This document shows positions 24,323 to 33,016 of a DNA stretch of 61,161 nucleotides, in pieces. Position 1 is the first letter of the stretch; each line of letters begins with the position of its first letter. A program made the position numbers and the translations under genes. The notes under the pieces were generated by a model. It saw only the letters and a list, made by a program, of their open reading frames with translations. It did no database searches and had not been told where the DNA came from. The stretch is from an uncultured Clostridia bacterium (GTDB lineage: Bacteria; Bacillota; Clostridia; Oscillospirales; Ruminococcaceae), in contig CALWZE010000079.1 in assembly GCA_944385925.1 (NCBI GenBank), positions 1 to 61,161 on the forward strand, in the 5' to 3' direction.

Positions 24323-24918
24323 AACTGAGTCCCTGCTCTGCCGAAACAATCGAGAAGCATCTGCCGCAGACCGGAGCTGTTCTGGAAATCGGATGCGGCA
24401 GCGGCGATCTGCTCGCAAACCTTGCGCACCTGGGCCGCTGGTCCTTGTCCGCCTGTGAACCCGACCCCGCCCGCGCCGCATCGGCAAGGGTGCAAAGCGG
24501 CGTTGACGTTCTGGAATCTGCGGCGGAGTCTCTCCCCTTCACGGACGGCAGCTTTGACGCGGCAATTATGGAATGTGTGTTTTCTCTGTGCCGGACAAAA
24601 TTTACCGTGCCGGAACTTGCGCGGGTTCTGCGTCCAGGTGGAATCGCGGTCATCGCTGATCTGTACACCGAAAACGATTCTCTAAGGCTCCGAGAAAGCC
24701 CTCAGATAAAAAATATTTACAATTTGAAGGAAATGGAAAGCTTTTTCCTTTCCGGTTTTCAATTGAAATCCTTTGAAGATCATACGCAGGCGCTTCGCGC
24801 AATGTTTGCGCAGATGCTCATGCAGGGCAGCTTCTGCGACTGCATTGGAGAAAAAGACAGAAATCTTCTGCGCGCTGCAAAACCGGGATATGGATTATGG
24901 ATATGGACAAAACACTGA
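24319..24918 (+). CDS. SAM-dependent methyltransferase (DVU_1556-like)
   Basis: A 199-residue class I methyltransferase of the UbiE/Methyltransf_11 type: motif I VLEIGCGSGDLL at ~20, an acidic residue in ACEPDPARA, motif II SFDAAIMECVFS, and LARVLRPGG. It probably transfers a methyl group from AdoMet to a small molecule. It is fused in expression to the radical SAM gene (ATGA overlap) and overlaps the CoA ligase gene by 22 bases. The pairing of radical SAM, methyltransferase and acyl-activating enzyme suggests stepwise synthesis of a small modified group. Confidence 0.82.
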   Translation: MKLSPCSAETIEKHLPQTGAVLEIGCGSGDLLANLAHLGRWSLSACEPDPARAASARVQSGVDVLESAAESLPFTDGSFDAAIMECVFSLCRTKFTVPELARVLRPGGIAVIADLYTENDSLRLRESPQIKNIYNLKEMESFFLSGFQLKSFEDHTQALRAMFAQMLMQGSFCDCIGEKDRNLLRAAKPGYGLWIWTKH

Positions 24919-26009
24919 GCGCACTCAACGCGCAGATACAGTATGCGCGCACCCACTGCGCATTTTACGCTAAATTACCTGCCCGGCCGCTCAGCTCGGT
25001 TGGAGAATTGAAGACGCTTCCCTTTACCACAGCGCAGGACATTGCGCTGCATATGAAAGAGATGCTCTGCTGCTCCCCCGCGGCTGTGCGGCGCATGGTC
25101 ACCATGCAGACTTCCGGCACAACCGGCGCGCGCAAACGCCTTGCCTTCACCGAAGCGGATCTGGAAGATACCGTAGACTTTTTTCATCACGGCATGAACG
25201 AATTGTGCGGCGCCGGTGACGTAGTCGGCATTTTTATGCCCGGCAGCAATCCGGACGGCCTTTGCGACCTGCTGTCCCGCGGCATCCGCCGTTTTGGCGG
25301 CATTCCTCTTGTATACGGCCCGATCTCCGATTATGCGGACGCCGCGCGTTTTTGCCGGCAAAACCGTCCCGCGGTGCTCGTCGGCGTCCCCGCTCAGATT
25401 CGCCGGCTTGCCCTCATCGCGCCGGATTTTCATCCGGTGCGGGTTCTGCTGTCGGCCGACTATGTCTCCAACGCCGCCGTACAAACGATAGAGCGCATCT
25501 GGAAATGTCAGGCGCTTGCACACTTTGGCATGACCGAGAGCGGTCTCGGATGTGCCGTAGAGACGCCTGCGCGGGATGGGATGCATATCCGATCGGGGAT
25601 TCTGCTGGAAACGACGCAGGACGGCGAGCTTGTGCTGACCACCTTGCGCAGACAGGCGATGCCTTTGATCCGGTACCGCACCGGCGACTTGGGCAAATTG
25701 CTTGCCAACGGCAATCTGGGCGCGGTTTACGGCCGCAAAGAGGAACTTTCAGCGCCGGTTTCGATCACAGCGCTGGACGAAATCCTGTTTAACAATGACG
25801 GTATTCTGGATTATCGTGCGTCGGTCGAGGAAAACACGCTGACGATTTTTGCCGCCGCAGCACAAGGCGCGCTTGGACAGACGGAATCCCTGCTTAAAGA
25901 AAAATATCCCCAATTCACCGTACAGATAAAATTATGCGAAGCGCTCAACAGCGACGGTATACACAAACGACGGATCGAGTATCTTTCCGCCCAGAATACA
26001 TCGGACTAA
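24897..26009 (+). CDS. AMP-dependent acyl-CoA ligase-like protein (DVU_1553-like)
   Basis: A 370-residue, short adenylate-forming enzyme of the phenylacetate-CoA-ligase type. The P-loop TSGTTGARKRL is near residue 70, AHFGMTESGLG near 205 and MPLIRYRTGDLGKL near 255. The C-terminal subdomain is abbreviated, so it may adenylate without full CoA transfer. It starts inside the methyltransferase gene. In known cases such enzymes activate carboxylates; here the acid is unknown. The following 350-base gap contains nested inverted repeats. Confidence 0.82.
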   Translation: MDMDKTLSALNAQIQYARTHCAFYAKLPARPLSSVGELKTLPFTTAQDIALHMKEMLCCSPAAVRRMVTMQTSGTTGARKRLAFTEADLEDTVDFFHHGMNELCGAGDVVGIFMPGSNPDGLCDLLSRGIRRFGGIPLVYGPISDYADAARFCRQNRPAVLVGVPAQIRRLALIAPDFHPVRVLLSADYVSNAAVQTIERIWKCQALAHFGMTESGLGCAVETPARDGMHIRSGILLETTQDGELVLTTLRRQAMPLIRYRTGDLGKLLANGNLGAVYGRKEELSAPVSITALDEILFNNDGILDYRASVEENTLTIFAAAAQGALGQTESLLKEKYPQFTVQIKLCEALNSDGIHKRRIEYLSAQNTSD

Positions 26010-26121
26010 AAGTTTTTCCGAAAGCGGCGCTGAAGCCTCTCTATCCTGGTATTTAAAATCTGTTTCGGCGTACCAACTAACGCGGATTTTAAATTGAAAA
26101 AACACACGCAGGAAAACTTTT
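26008..26121 (+). repeat. Nested inverted repeats between CoA ligase and nucleotidyltransferase genes
   Basis: Outer arms AAAAGTTTTTCC (26008-26019) and GGAAAACTTTT (26111-26121) match with one bulge. Inner arms ATTTAAAATC (26051-26060) and GATTTTAAAT (26085-26094) are perfect. The stop of the ligase gene lies in the left arm. The right outer arm ends in T residues, so attenuation or termination is possible. No transposase is present. The rest of the gap to 26361 shows nothing definite. Confidence 0.5.
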
Positions 26122-26361
26122 TTCATCGCGCACAACAAAAATTCCCCTGGCATACTGCTTCGCGCTGCTGCCAGTTCTTCAGCGGACAATAATCGATAAA
26201 GAATTCGACCGCAGCACAAAATGGTATTTCTGTTGAATACTCCCCTGTGTGCTCAGCTTGCCTTTGCTTTGCCAACTACTGCCGAAATCGCCCGCTTCAT
26301 CTCCCTGCCATTTTCTTTCGCGCCGGGCATTCGGCATCGAAATAACGAAAGGAAACACACT

Positions 26362-26958
26362 ATGCAAACCGCAGCAGTCATCGTGGCCGCGGGCCAATCC
26401 TCACGCATGGGCGCATTCAAGCCATTATTGCCGCTCGCAGACACAACCATGATCGGCCACGGGATTGAAACGCTTAAAGCTTACGGCGTATCCCCGATTG
26501 TTGTAGTCACCGGCCGGGAAGCCGCGGCACTGGCGCAATATCTTTATCCATATCAGGTCGAATGCGTGCACAACCCGGATTATGCCGCAACGGATATGTT
26601 CTGCTCCGCCTGCATCGGTTTTGAAGCGCTGCGCAGCCGCGCCGACCGTGTATTTTTTCTGCCCGTCGACTCTCCTCTTTTTTCAGCCGACTGCCTTGCC
26701 GCGCTTTGCGCCGAGATGGACCGCAGCGGCTGTGGGGTAGCAAGGCCGTGTTATGAAGGGCGCTGCGGCCATCCCATCCTGATTGACGTGAAACTGCTTC
26801 CCTCGATCATCTCCTTTCATGGAGACGGCGGGTTGCGCCGCGCCATCGAATCAACGGGCTGTTTGCAGCAGCGCGTTGAAGTATGGGAGCCCGGTCTGCT
26901 TTTAGATGCCGATACGCCCGACGACTACGCCCGGATTCAGCAGATGCTGTGCAAATAA
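26362..26958 (+). CDS. MobA/MocA-like nucleotidyltransferase (DVU_1551-like)
   Basis: A 198-residue NTP transferase. The N-terminal VIVAAGQSSRMGAFKPLLPL is the nucleotide-binding signature, VDSPLFSADCL the metal-binding aspartate region, and GHPILIDVKLL and LLDADTPDDY are typical of the MocA branch. MocA adds CMP (and MobA GMP) to molybdopterin to give the dinucleotide cofactor of xanthine-oxidase-family enzymes. This fits MOP, which uses molybdopterin cytosine dinucleotide. Start ATG 26362 has AAAGGA 8 bases upstream. Confidence 0.85.
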   Translation: MQTAAVIVAAGQSSRMGAFKPLLPLADTTMIGHGIETLKAYGVSPIVVVTGREAAALAQYLYPYQVECVHNPDYAATDMFCSACIGFEALRSRADRVFFLPVDSPLFSADCLAALCAEMDRSGCGVARPCYEGRCGHPILIDVKLLPSIISFHGDGGLRRAIESTGCLQQRVEVWEPGLLLDADTPDDYARIQQMLCK

Positions 26959-27211
26959 AATATCCGCGACCTTTGCCAAATCCGATTCAGCAGCAAAATC
27001 TGCCGTACTAATGCTGCGGGAAATGATCGCTGTTTTTTTTGCGCATATGAAATTTGAGCAATTGCACCGAACTGAACGGGGACTTTATTTTCCTTGTCCG
27101 ATCGGTTTTTAGCACAAATGCACTTGTTTTGTATGCTCGGCCAGAATAAATCCGAAACCCGGTGAAACGTAAAACCGCCACCGGCCAATATATTACGGAG
27201 GAACAAAGACC

Positions 27212-28237
27212 ATGAAATTGATGAAAACACAGGATGCGGTTGGGCAGGTGCTCTGTCACGACATTACCCAAATTATAAAAGGCGTCACCAAAGATGCACG
27301 CTTTCGCAAGGGGCATATCATTACCGAAGAAGACGTCCCCGTCCTGTTAAGCCTCGGGAAAGACCATGTTTATATCTGGGAAAACAACGAAAACATGCTG
27401 CATGAAAATGAGGCGGCGGAAATTCTCCGCTCCATTTGCCAAAGCGAGGGCATGCACGCAACCGAGCCAAAGGAAGGCAAAATTGAGCTGATTGCCGATC
27501 AGGACGGCCTGCTGCTTATTGATCTGGAAAAGCTGCGCGCAATCAACGCTTTGGGCGACATGATGATCGCTACGCGCGCCTCCGGATTCCCGGTCAAAAA
27601 GGGCGACAAGCTCTGCGGTACCCGTGTTATCCCGCTCGTCATTGGCAAAGGACGCATGGAACAGGCCAAAAAGCTGGCTGGCGGCGCGCCACTGCTGCGC
27701 CTGGCGGCGATCCACGCGAAAAAGTACGGTCTAGTCACCACCGGCAACGAAGTATTTTACGGCCGCATTCAGGACACTTTCACCCCTGTCATTGTAGAAA
27801 AAATGACTGAATACGGCTGTGAAATGGCCATGCATGAGGTCTGCAACGACGATCCCGCCATGATCACCGCGGCTATCAAAAAAATGCTGGACGCCGGCGT
27901 TGAGATGGTGCTGTGTACCGGCGGCATGAGCGTGGACCCGGACGACAAAACTCCTCTCGCTATCCGTCAGAGCGGTGCCAGGGTCGTGTCCTATGGCGCT
28001 CCTGTCCTGCCCGGCGCAATGTTCCTGGTCGCTTATACGGATGACGGCCGTCCCGTCTGCGGACTGCCCGGCTGCGTAATGTACGCCAAGCGCACCATTT
28101 TCGATCTTGCGCTTCCGCGTCTGCTTGCCGATGAACCTGTAACCGCCTCCTGGCTTGCCGGTCTCGGACACGGCGGCCTCTGCCTCAACTGCCCGGAATG
28201 TCATTTCCCCAACTGCGGTTTTGGCAAAGGGGTTTGA
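27212..28237 (+). CDS. Molybdopterin-binding protein (MoeA/MogA-fold C-terminal domain)
   Basis: A 341-residue protein. Residues ~165-310 contain the molybdopterin-binding fold (LVTTGNEVFYGRI, MVLCTGGMSVDPDD, LPGAMFLVAY, GLPGCVMY). The N-terminal half has MoeA-like elements (AVGQVLCHDIT, KDARFRKGHIITEEDV) but is shorter than MoeA. The end is cysteine-rich (CLNCPECHFPNCGFG), a probable metal site. It may bind the pterin during molybdenum insertion or transfer to the oxidoreductase. GGAGG lies 10 bases before the ATG. It sits between the nucleotidyltransferase gene and modA. Confidence 0.85.
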   Translation: MKLMKTQDAVGQVLCHDITQIIKGVTKDARFRKGHIITEEDVPVLLSLGKDHVYIWENNENMLHENEAAEILRSICQSEGMHATEPKEGKIELIADQDGLLLIDLEKLRAINALGDMMIATRASGFPVKKGDKLCGTRVIPLVIGKGRMEQAKKLAGGAPLLRLAAIHAKKYGLVTTGNEVFYGRIQDTFTPVIVEKMTEYGCEMAMHEVCNDDPAMITAAIKKMLDAGVEMVLCTGGMSVDPDDKTPLAIRQSGARVVSYGAPVLPGAMFLVAYTDDGRPVCGLPGCVMYAKRTIFDLALPRLLADEPVTASWLAGLGHGGLCLNCPECHFPNCGFGKGV

Positions 28238-28260
28238 TCTTTTCAATCGGTATAAAACTG

Positions 28261-28297
28261 CCGCTTCATTCGCCGCTTTGTTCTGCGAATGAAGCGG
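28261..28297 (+). other. Perfect 13-bp hairpin in the modA leader
   Basis: Arms 28261-28273 and 28285-28297 (CCGCTTCATTCGC and complement) with an 11-base loop, 23 bases after the molybdopterin-binding gene and ~155 before modA. No T run follows, so it is more likely an mRNA-stability or regulatory element. Confidence 0.55.
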
Positions 28298-28453
28298 GTA
28301 CAACTGAATACTTACACAGGACCAGTGCCTTTCATTGCATCTGCACTCTAGTCCGGCTCTTCAACGGGCCCGCTTTCTTCCGGTTATTGCGCACGTAAAT
28401 CCGTGCGGGTAATAATATAATCTCCCTGAAAAACGGGAAAAGGAGTTTATCTC

Positions 28454-29326
28454 ATGAAAAAAGTAGTCGCATTCCTTTTGGTGGTTATTCTCCTGCTCGG
28501 TCTTGCCGGGTGCGGAAATACCGCCGACACACAAACCGAAGACACCGGTGACACCCAGAGCAGCGACACCGGCAGCACTTCCGAAGAGCAGGTCGAACTG
28601 GTCGTTTTCGCGGCCGCGTCCATGACCGAAACGCTTAACGAAATCGCTGAGCTTTACAAGGAAGTTGCCCCCAATGTAACCCTGACCTTCAACTTTGATT
28701 CTTCCGGCACCCTCAAGACGCAGATTGAGGAAGGCGCGGACTGCGACCTGTTTATCTCGGCAGGCCAGAAGCAGATGGATCAGTTGGATATCTCGGCGGA
28801 CGCTTCGGTCAATACCGACGGTTTGGATTTTGTCGACGCCGCCACACGGCTTAACCTGCTGGAAAACAAGGTGACCCTGGTTGTTCCGCAGGACAACCCC
28901 GCCGGCATCGAAAGCTTTGACGACCTTGCCGCGCGCCTGGAATCCGGGGACGTCTTTATGGCGATGGGCAACAGCGACGTGCCGGTCGGTCAGTATACTC
29001 AGAAAATCCTCGCCTACTACGGTCTGGACGAAACAACACTTGCCAACGCCGGGCTGATTACCTATGGCACCAACGTAAAGGAGGTCACCACCCAGGTTTC
29101 CGAAGCAAGCGTTGACTGCGGCGTAATCTACTGCACCGACGCGTTCAGCGCCGGTCTGACGGTTATCGATTCCGCAACGGCGGAAATGTGCGGACAGGTC
29201 ATTTATCCTGCCGCTGTCCTCAAAAACAGCGCGCATCCTGACGAGGCCAAGGCTTTCCTCGATTACCTTTCCACGGAAGACGCCATGGCCGTATTTGAGT
29301 CGGTCGGCTTCTCCCCCGTCGCATAA
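28454..29326 (+). CDS. modA: Molybdate ABC transporter substrate-binding lipoprotein
   Basis: A 290-residue lipoprotein that captures molybdate (or tungstate) outside the membrane. The signal peptide ends in the lipobox LAGC (residues ~17-20), followed by a Thr/Asp/Ser-rich linker. The mature part has the ModA pattern: VFAAASMTETLNEI, FNFDSSGTLKTQIEEG, CDLFISAG, and later DCGVIYCTDA. AAGGAG precedes the ATG. It is followed by a terminator that may attenuate modBC. Its position in the molybdoenzyme maturation operon indicates co-supply of the metal. Confidence 0.93.
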   Translation: MKKVVAFLLVVILLLGLAGCGNTADTQTEDTGDTQSSDTGSTSEEQVELVVFAAASMTETLNEIAELYKEVAPNVTLTFNFDSSGTLKTQIEEGADCDLFISAGQKQMDQLDISADASVNTDGLDFVDAATRLNLLENKVTLVVPQDNPAGIESFDDLAARLESGDVFMAMGNSDVPVGQYTQKILAYYGLDETTLANAGLITYGTNVKEVTTQVSEASVDCGVIYCTDAFSAGLTVIDSATAEMCGQVIYPAAVLKNSAHPDEAKAFLDYLSTEDAMAVFESVGFSPVA

Positions 29327-29348
29327 CGCGTAAAGGCAAAGGCCGGAT

Positions 29349-29385
29349 GAGGGCCGGCAGAATGTTCTGTCGGCCCTCGTTTTTC
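29349..29385 (+). terminator. Terminator/attenuator between modA and modB
   Basis: Arms 29349-29362 and 29365-29378 (one mismatch), then GTTTTT. It probably lowers modBC expression relative to modA. Confidence 0.8.
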
Positions 29386-29457
29386 CATTTATTTTAAAAC
29401 GAAAACATGCACGTCCAATCACCGGCTTATTCCGGAAAAGGACGAAAGGATTATAAC

Positions 29458-30126
29458 ATGGACTGGTATCCGTTATGGAATTCCCTTCGCATCGCGGCCA
29501 TCAGCAGCGTGCTGGTATTTTTTACGGGGATTTTCTTTGCATATTACGCCGCCCGTCTGCCCCGCGCGGTCAAGGGCGCGCTGGACGTTGTCCTAACCCT
29601 GCCCATGGTGCTGCCGCCGACCGTCTGCGGCTATTTTCTCCTGCTGGTATTTGGCGTTAAGCGTCCGCTGGGCGCGTTCCTTGCACAGTACGGCATTAAG
29701 TTCGTCATGACCTGGTACGGAGGCGTGCTCGCCGCCGCAGTCGTCGCCTTTCCGCTCATGTACCGCACTGCCCGCGGCGCATTTGAGAGCTTTGATCAAA
29801 CCCTTGCCTATTCCGGACAAACCCTTGGTTTGTCCAACAGCTATATTTTCTGGCGTATCAGAATGCCCGCCTGCCGTCAGGGAATCCTCGCCGGGGCTGT
29901 CCTGGCGTTCGCGCGCGCTTTGGGTGAATACGGCGCGACCAGCATGCTGATTGGCTATACGCCGGGCAAAACCGCCACCATCTCCACCACCGTTTACCAG
30001 CTTTGGAGAACCAATGACGAAGGCGGCGCTTTTTATTGGGTTATGATCAACCTCGCGATCAGCGCCGTCGTCCTGATTGCGGTCAACATGCTGGAAGAGC
30101 GTCAGAAAAAGGCGGTGAAAAAATGA
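29458..30126 (+). CDS. modB: Molybdate ABC transporter permease
   Basis: A 222-residue membrane protein with about five hydrophobic helices. The ABC-coupling loop shows in ALGEYGATSMLIG, and TLPMVLPPTVCGYFLLL is typical of ModB. ATG 29458 has AAAGGA 8 bases upstream. It overlaps modC by 4 bases (ATGA). Confidence 0.93.
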   Translation: MDWYPLWNSLRIAAISSVLVFFTGIFFAYYAARLPRAVKGALDVVLTLPMVLPPTVCGYFLLLVFGVKRPLGAFLAQYGIKFVMTWYGGVLAAAVVAFPLMYRTARGAFESFDQTLAYSGQTLGLSNSYIFWRIRMPACRQGILAGAVLAFARALGEYGATSMLIGYTPGKTATISTTVYQLWRTNDEGGAFYWVMINLAISAVVLIAVNMLEERQKKAVKK

Positions 30127-31166
30127 GCCTGACTGTTGATATCGAAAAAACGCTCGGCGCGTTTGAGCTCAAAGCGTCTTTCGAGACCTCGGGCGGTATT
30201 CTCGGTTTACTTGGCGCGTCCGGATGTGGAAAAAGTATGACCTTGAAATGCATTGCCGGCATAGAAAAGCCCGATCGAGGCAGGATCATTCTGGACGGCC
30301 GCACGCTTTTTGATTCTGAAAAAAACATCAATTTGCCGCCCCAGAAGCGCCGCGTCGGTTATCTGTTTCAAAACTATGCCCTGTTCCCCAACATGACGGT
30401 CGAGCAAAATATTCTTTGCGGCCTGTATTGGGAAAAGGACCGCGCGCAAAAGCAGAAAGAATTGAAAGAAATTCTGCACTTTTTACAGCTGAAAGGGCTT
30501 GAAAAGCACAAACCCTGGCAGCTGTCCGGCGGGCAGGCGCAGCGCGTTGCCCTTGCGCGGATTCTGGTAAACCGCCCCACACTTTTAATGCTGGACGAGC
30601 CATTTTCGGCGCTGGACAGCTATCTGCGGGACACGCTGCAATTTGAAATGCTGGAGCTTCTCTCAAAATTCGATAAAGATGTACTGCTTGTAACCCACAG
30701 CCGTGACGAAGCTTATCATATGTGCAGCCGCATTGCAGTCATGGACAGCGGTGAACTGTTTGACGTCAAAAATACTAAAGAATTGTTTGCAAATCCCGTA
30801 ACAAGGCGCGCAGCCCTGCTGACCGGATGTAAAAATTTTTCCGCCGCGCGCAAAATCAGCGAACATGAACTGGAAGCCATCGACTGGGGTATCCGGCTGA
30901 TTACCGATTTGCCGCTTCGGGATGGACTGACCGCCGTCGGCATCCGCGCACATTATTTAAATCCCAAAACGCCCCAAAACCGCATTGCCGTGCATTTCAC
31001 CAGACAGCTCGAAGAACCGTTCGAGTGGACGTTGCAATTTCGCTGCGCCGGTCAAAAAGCGGAATCAGCAGACCTGTGGTGGCGAATCACCAAAGACCGC
31101 CGCCCCAATCCGCTGCCGCAGGAATTGGGTATTGCGCCGGTCAATGTTCTTCCGCTGTACGATTGA
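30123..31166 (+). CDS. modC: Molybdate ABC transporter ATP-binding protein
   Basis: A 347-residue ATPase that powers molybdate import: Walker A GASGCGKSM (~33), Q-loop LFQNYALFP, signature LSGGQAQR, Walker B LLMLDEPFSALD and switch His in VTHSRDEAY. The C-terminal ~120 residues are beta-rich and probably a TOBE-like regulatory domain, but without a clear molybdate-binding repeat. It is translationally coupled to modB. XdhC follows after ~220 bases. Confidence 0.92.
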   Translation: MSLTVDIEKTLGAFELKASFETSGGILGLLGASGCGKSMTLKCIAGIEKPDRGRIILDGRTLFDSEKNINLPPQKRRVGYLFQNYALFPNMTVEQNILCGLYWEKDRAQKQKELKEILHFLQLKGLEKHKPWQLSGGQAQRVALARILVNRPTLLMLDEPFSALDSYLRDTLQFEMLELLSKFDKDVLLVTHSRDEAYHMCSRIAVMDSGELFDVKNTKELFANPVTRRAALLTGCKNFSAARKISEHELEAIDWGIRLITDLPLRDGLTAVGIRAHYLNPKTPQNRIAVHFTRQLEEPFEWTLQFRCAGQKAESADLWWRITKDRRPNPLPQELGIAPVNVLPLYD

Positions 31167-31387
31167 ATTCCCTGTTATGTTTATAAAAAACTGCTGAACA
31201 TGACCGGCTTAAGTGTGTTTTTTATTTGGCTTGATTTTATGCGCAAACCAAGATTGCCGGCAAATTGTCCTCTTTAAGGGAATATGTCAAAGAACACACA
31301 CTGCCAGCCATATCGTTATTCGTTCCGGGGATCATTTTTCGCTTTTATTCGCCGGGTACGAACCACTTTTTCTCAGGAGGAACAATA

Positions 31388-32437
31388 ATGATCACTGTCT
31401 TTTCAAGACTGCTTGAAGAAATGGATGCCGGCCATGACACTGTGCTGGTGTCGGTCGTTGCCAGTTCCGGCTCAACGCCGCGCGGCGCGGGCGCCCATAT
31501 GCTTGTCGGAGAATCCGGCCGCCTGTGCGGCACAATCGGCGGCGGCGCGGTGGAATATCGCGCCGAGCAGCTCGCTGCAGAAGCCCTGCAACAGCATCAA
31601 TCCCGCATACACGATTTTGTATTGCGCCGCAATGAAATTGAGGACCTCGGAATGGTTTGCGGCGGAGACGTCACGGTCTTTTTCCGCTATATTGCCCATG
31701 ACGACCGGGCTGTTCATTCGGCTGCGATAGCCGCACGCTCTCTTTTTGAAGACGGAGAGGAAAGCTGGCTGATTCTTGAACTGAACGCCGAAGCCGACAG
31801 CGCTGTCTGTTTGTACGGAGCTCGCCGCGGACTGTGCGGCGCACAGCTGCCGGACGAACTTCTGCAGCAACTTGGCCCCCGTCCGGGCATTATTGAAGCA
31901 GCAGGCAGGCGCTTTTCGACGGAAACCTTTGTCCGAGCGGGCAGAGTCTATATTTTCGGCGGCGGTCACGTCGCACAGGCACTGGTCCCCGCGCTGCATG
32001 CGGTTCAATTCCGCTGCGTCGTGCTGGAGGACCGCGAGGCGTTTTGCCGCAAAGAGCTTTTTCCGGGCGTCGAGGAAACACGCCTGATCGATCTTGCTGA
32101 CATCGGGGCTTCCGTCTCGATCACCGAAGCTGACTATGTCTGCGTCATGACCCGCGGCCATAAAGACGACATGCTGGTACAGGCTTTCGCCATGCATACC
32201 CCCGCTCGTTATATCGGTGTAATCGGCAGCCGAAAGAAAATCGCCGCAGTTACCGCCCGCATCAAGCAGGACTATGGATTCAAAGACGAGGACTTCTCCC
32301 GGATCACCACTCCCATTGGCCTGGACATCGGGGCGCAAACGCCCGCCGAAATCGCAGTCAGCATCGCCGCGCAGTTAATTGCCGTGCGTGCCGGCAGAAC
32401 GCCCTCGGGTGAAAAAATCGTTTCTTCTGAAAATTAA
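31388..32437 (+). CDS. XdhC/CoxI family molybdoenzyme maturation factor
   Basis: A 349-residue protein. Known XdhC proteins bind the molybdenum cofactor, help its sulfuration and insert it into xanthine-oxidase-family enzymes. Residues ~10-80 match the XdhC_CoxI N-domain (ASSGSTPRGAGAHMLV, GTIGGGAVEYRAE), with the conserved Cys in MVCGGD near ~100. Residues ~195-340 form the C-terminal Rossmann domain (VYIFGGGHVAQAL, MTRGHKDD, YIGVIGSRKK). AGGAGG is just upstream of ATG 31388. It is the last gene of the series and completes the set needed for an active aldehyde oxidoreductase. Confidence 0.92.
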   Translation: MITVFSRLLEEMDAGHDTVLVSVVASSGSTPRGAGAHMLVGESGRLCGTIGGGAVEYRAEQLAAEALQQHQSRIHDFVLRRNEIEDLGMVCGGDVTVFFRYIAHDDRAVHSAAIAARSLFEDGEESWLILELNAEADSAVCLYGARRGLCGAQLPDELLQQLGPRPGIIEAAGRRFSTETFVRAGRVYIFGGGHVAQALVPALHAVQFRCVVLEDREAFCRKELFPGVEETRLIDLADIGASVSITEADYVCVMTRGHKDDMLVQAFAMHTPARYIGVIGSRKKIAAVTARIKQDYGFKDEDFSRITTPIGLDIGAQTPAEIAVSIAAQLIAVRAGRTPSGEKIVSSEN

Positions 32438-32463
32438 TTTTTTTAAATTGAATATCCGTTTTG

Positions 32464-32498
32464 TCGCGCTTCGCAGCAAGCCTTGCCGTGAAGCGCGA
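32464..32498 (+). other. Hairpin after the XdhC gene, in a 510-base gap
   Basis: Nine-base arms TCGCGCTTC (32464-32472) and GAAGCGCGA (32490-32498). A loose T stretch follows, so it may end the maturation operon. The gap 32438-32951 otherwise holds no convincing gene. Confidence 0.4.
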
Positions 32499-32951
32499 TC
32501 ATTTTGCCCGGAACGAATCTCTATAAATATCCCACTTCGCGCTAAGATAAATTTCCGCCTCTTTTTGTCCCATGCCTTTTTTCGAGCACGGCTTTGTCCG
32601 TCCAATATTTCACCTGGCAGCATTCCCCGTCACAGAAAAAAGCGTACACAGCGGATGCAAGCAAAGGCCTTTCGTTGCTGTGCCGGAACATATGGGCGCT
32701 GATGGTGCGTCTGACTCTTCTCTGCATTGATTCTGTAAGTGGCCGCACTGCCTTAAACTTTCGGCTTGTTCCCTTTTCCATTTACAGGTTTGCGCCTTCT
32801 TAGCCCTGTTTTAAACAGCCTGATTCACATCAATGGCATGCCGTGATTTTTTAAATGAGTATCCTTCTCTCTTTTCTGCCTTATCGACCAAAAATCCGCA
32901 ATGCAGTGCCCCTTTCCTCCTTTAGTCTCTGCAAGCAAAAAAACACTGAAA

Positions 32952-32980
32952 TTGTTTTCGCTGCGCCGGTTTGTTATAAT
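32952..32980 (+). promoter_or_regulatory. Promoter of the B12-dependent methionine synthase gene
   Basis: TTGTTT (32952-32957), 17 bases, TATAAT (32975-32980). It lies 36 bases before the TTG start at 33017. No SAM or cobalamin riboswitch is recognisable in the leader. Confidence 0.65.
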
Positions 32981-33016
32981 AACAGGCAGAAACGCCAAAA
33001 TGCGAGGTAAAGAGTT

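Noticed and set aside
30036-30122. Longer N-terminus for modC
   Set aside because: The extra sequence overlaps modB in another frame and is not ABC-like; the ATGA overlap at 30123 is the natural start.
32440-32951. SAM or cobalamin riboswitch before the methionine synthase gene
   Set aside because: No conserved core of either class is visible; only a simple hairpin and a promoter.
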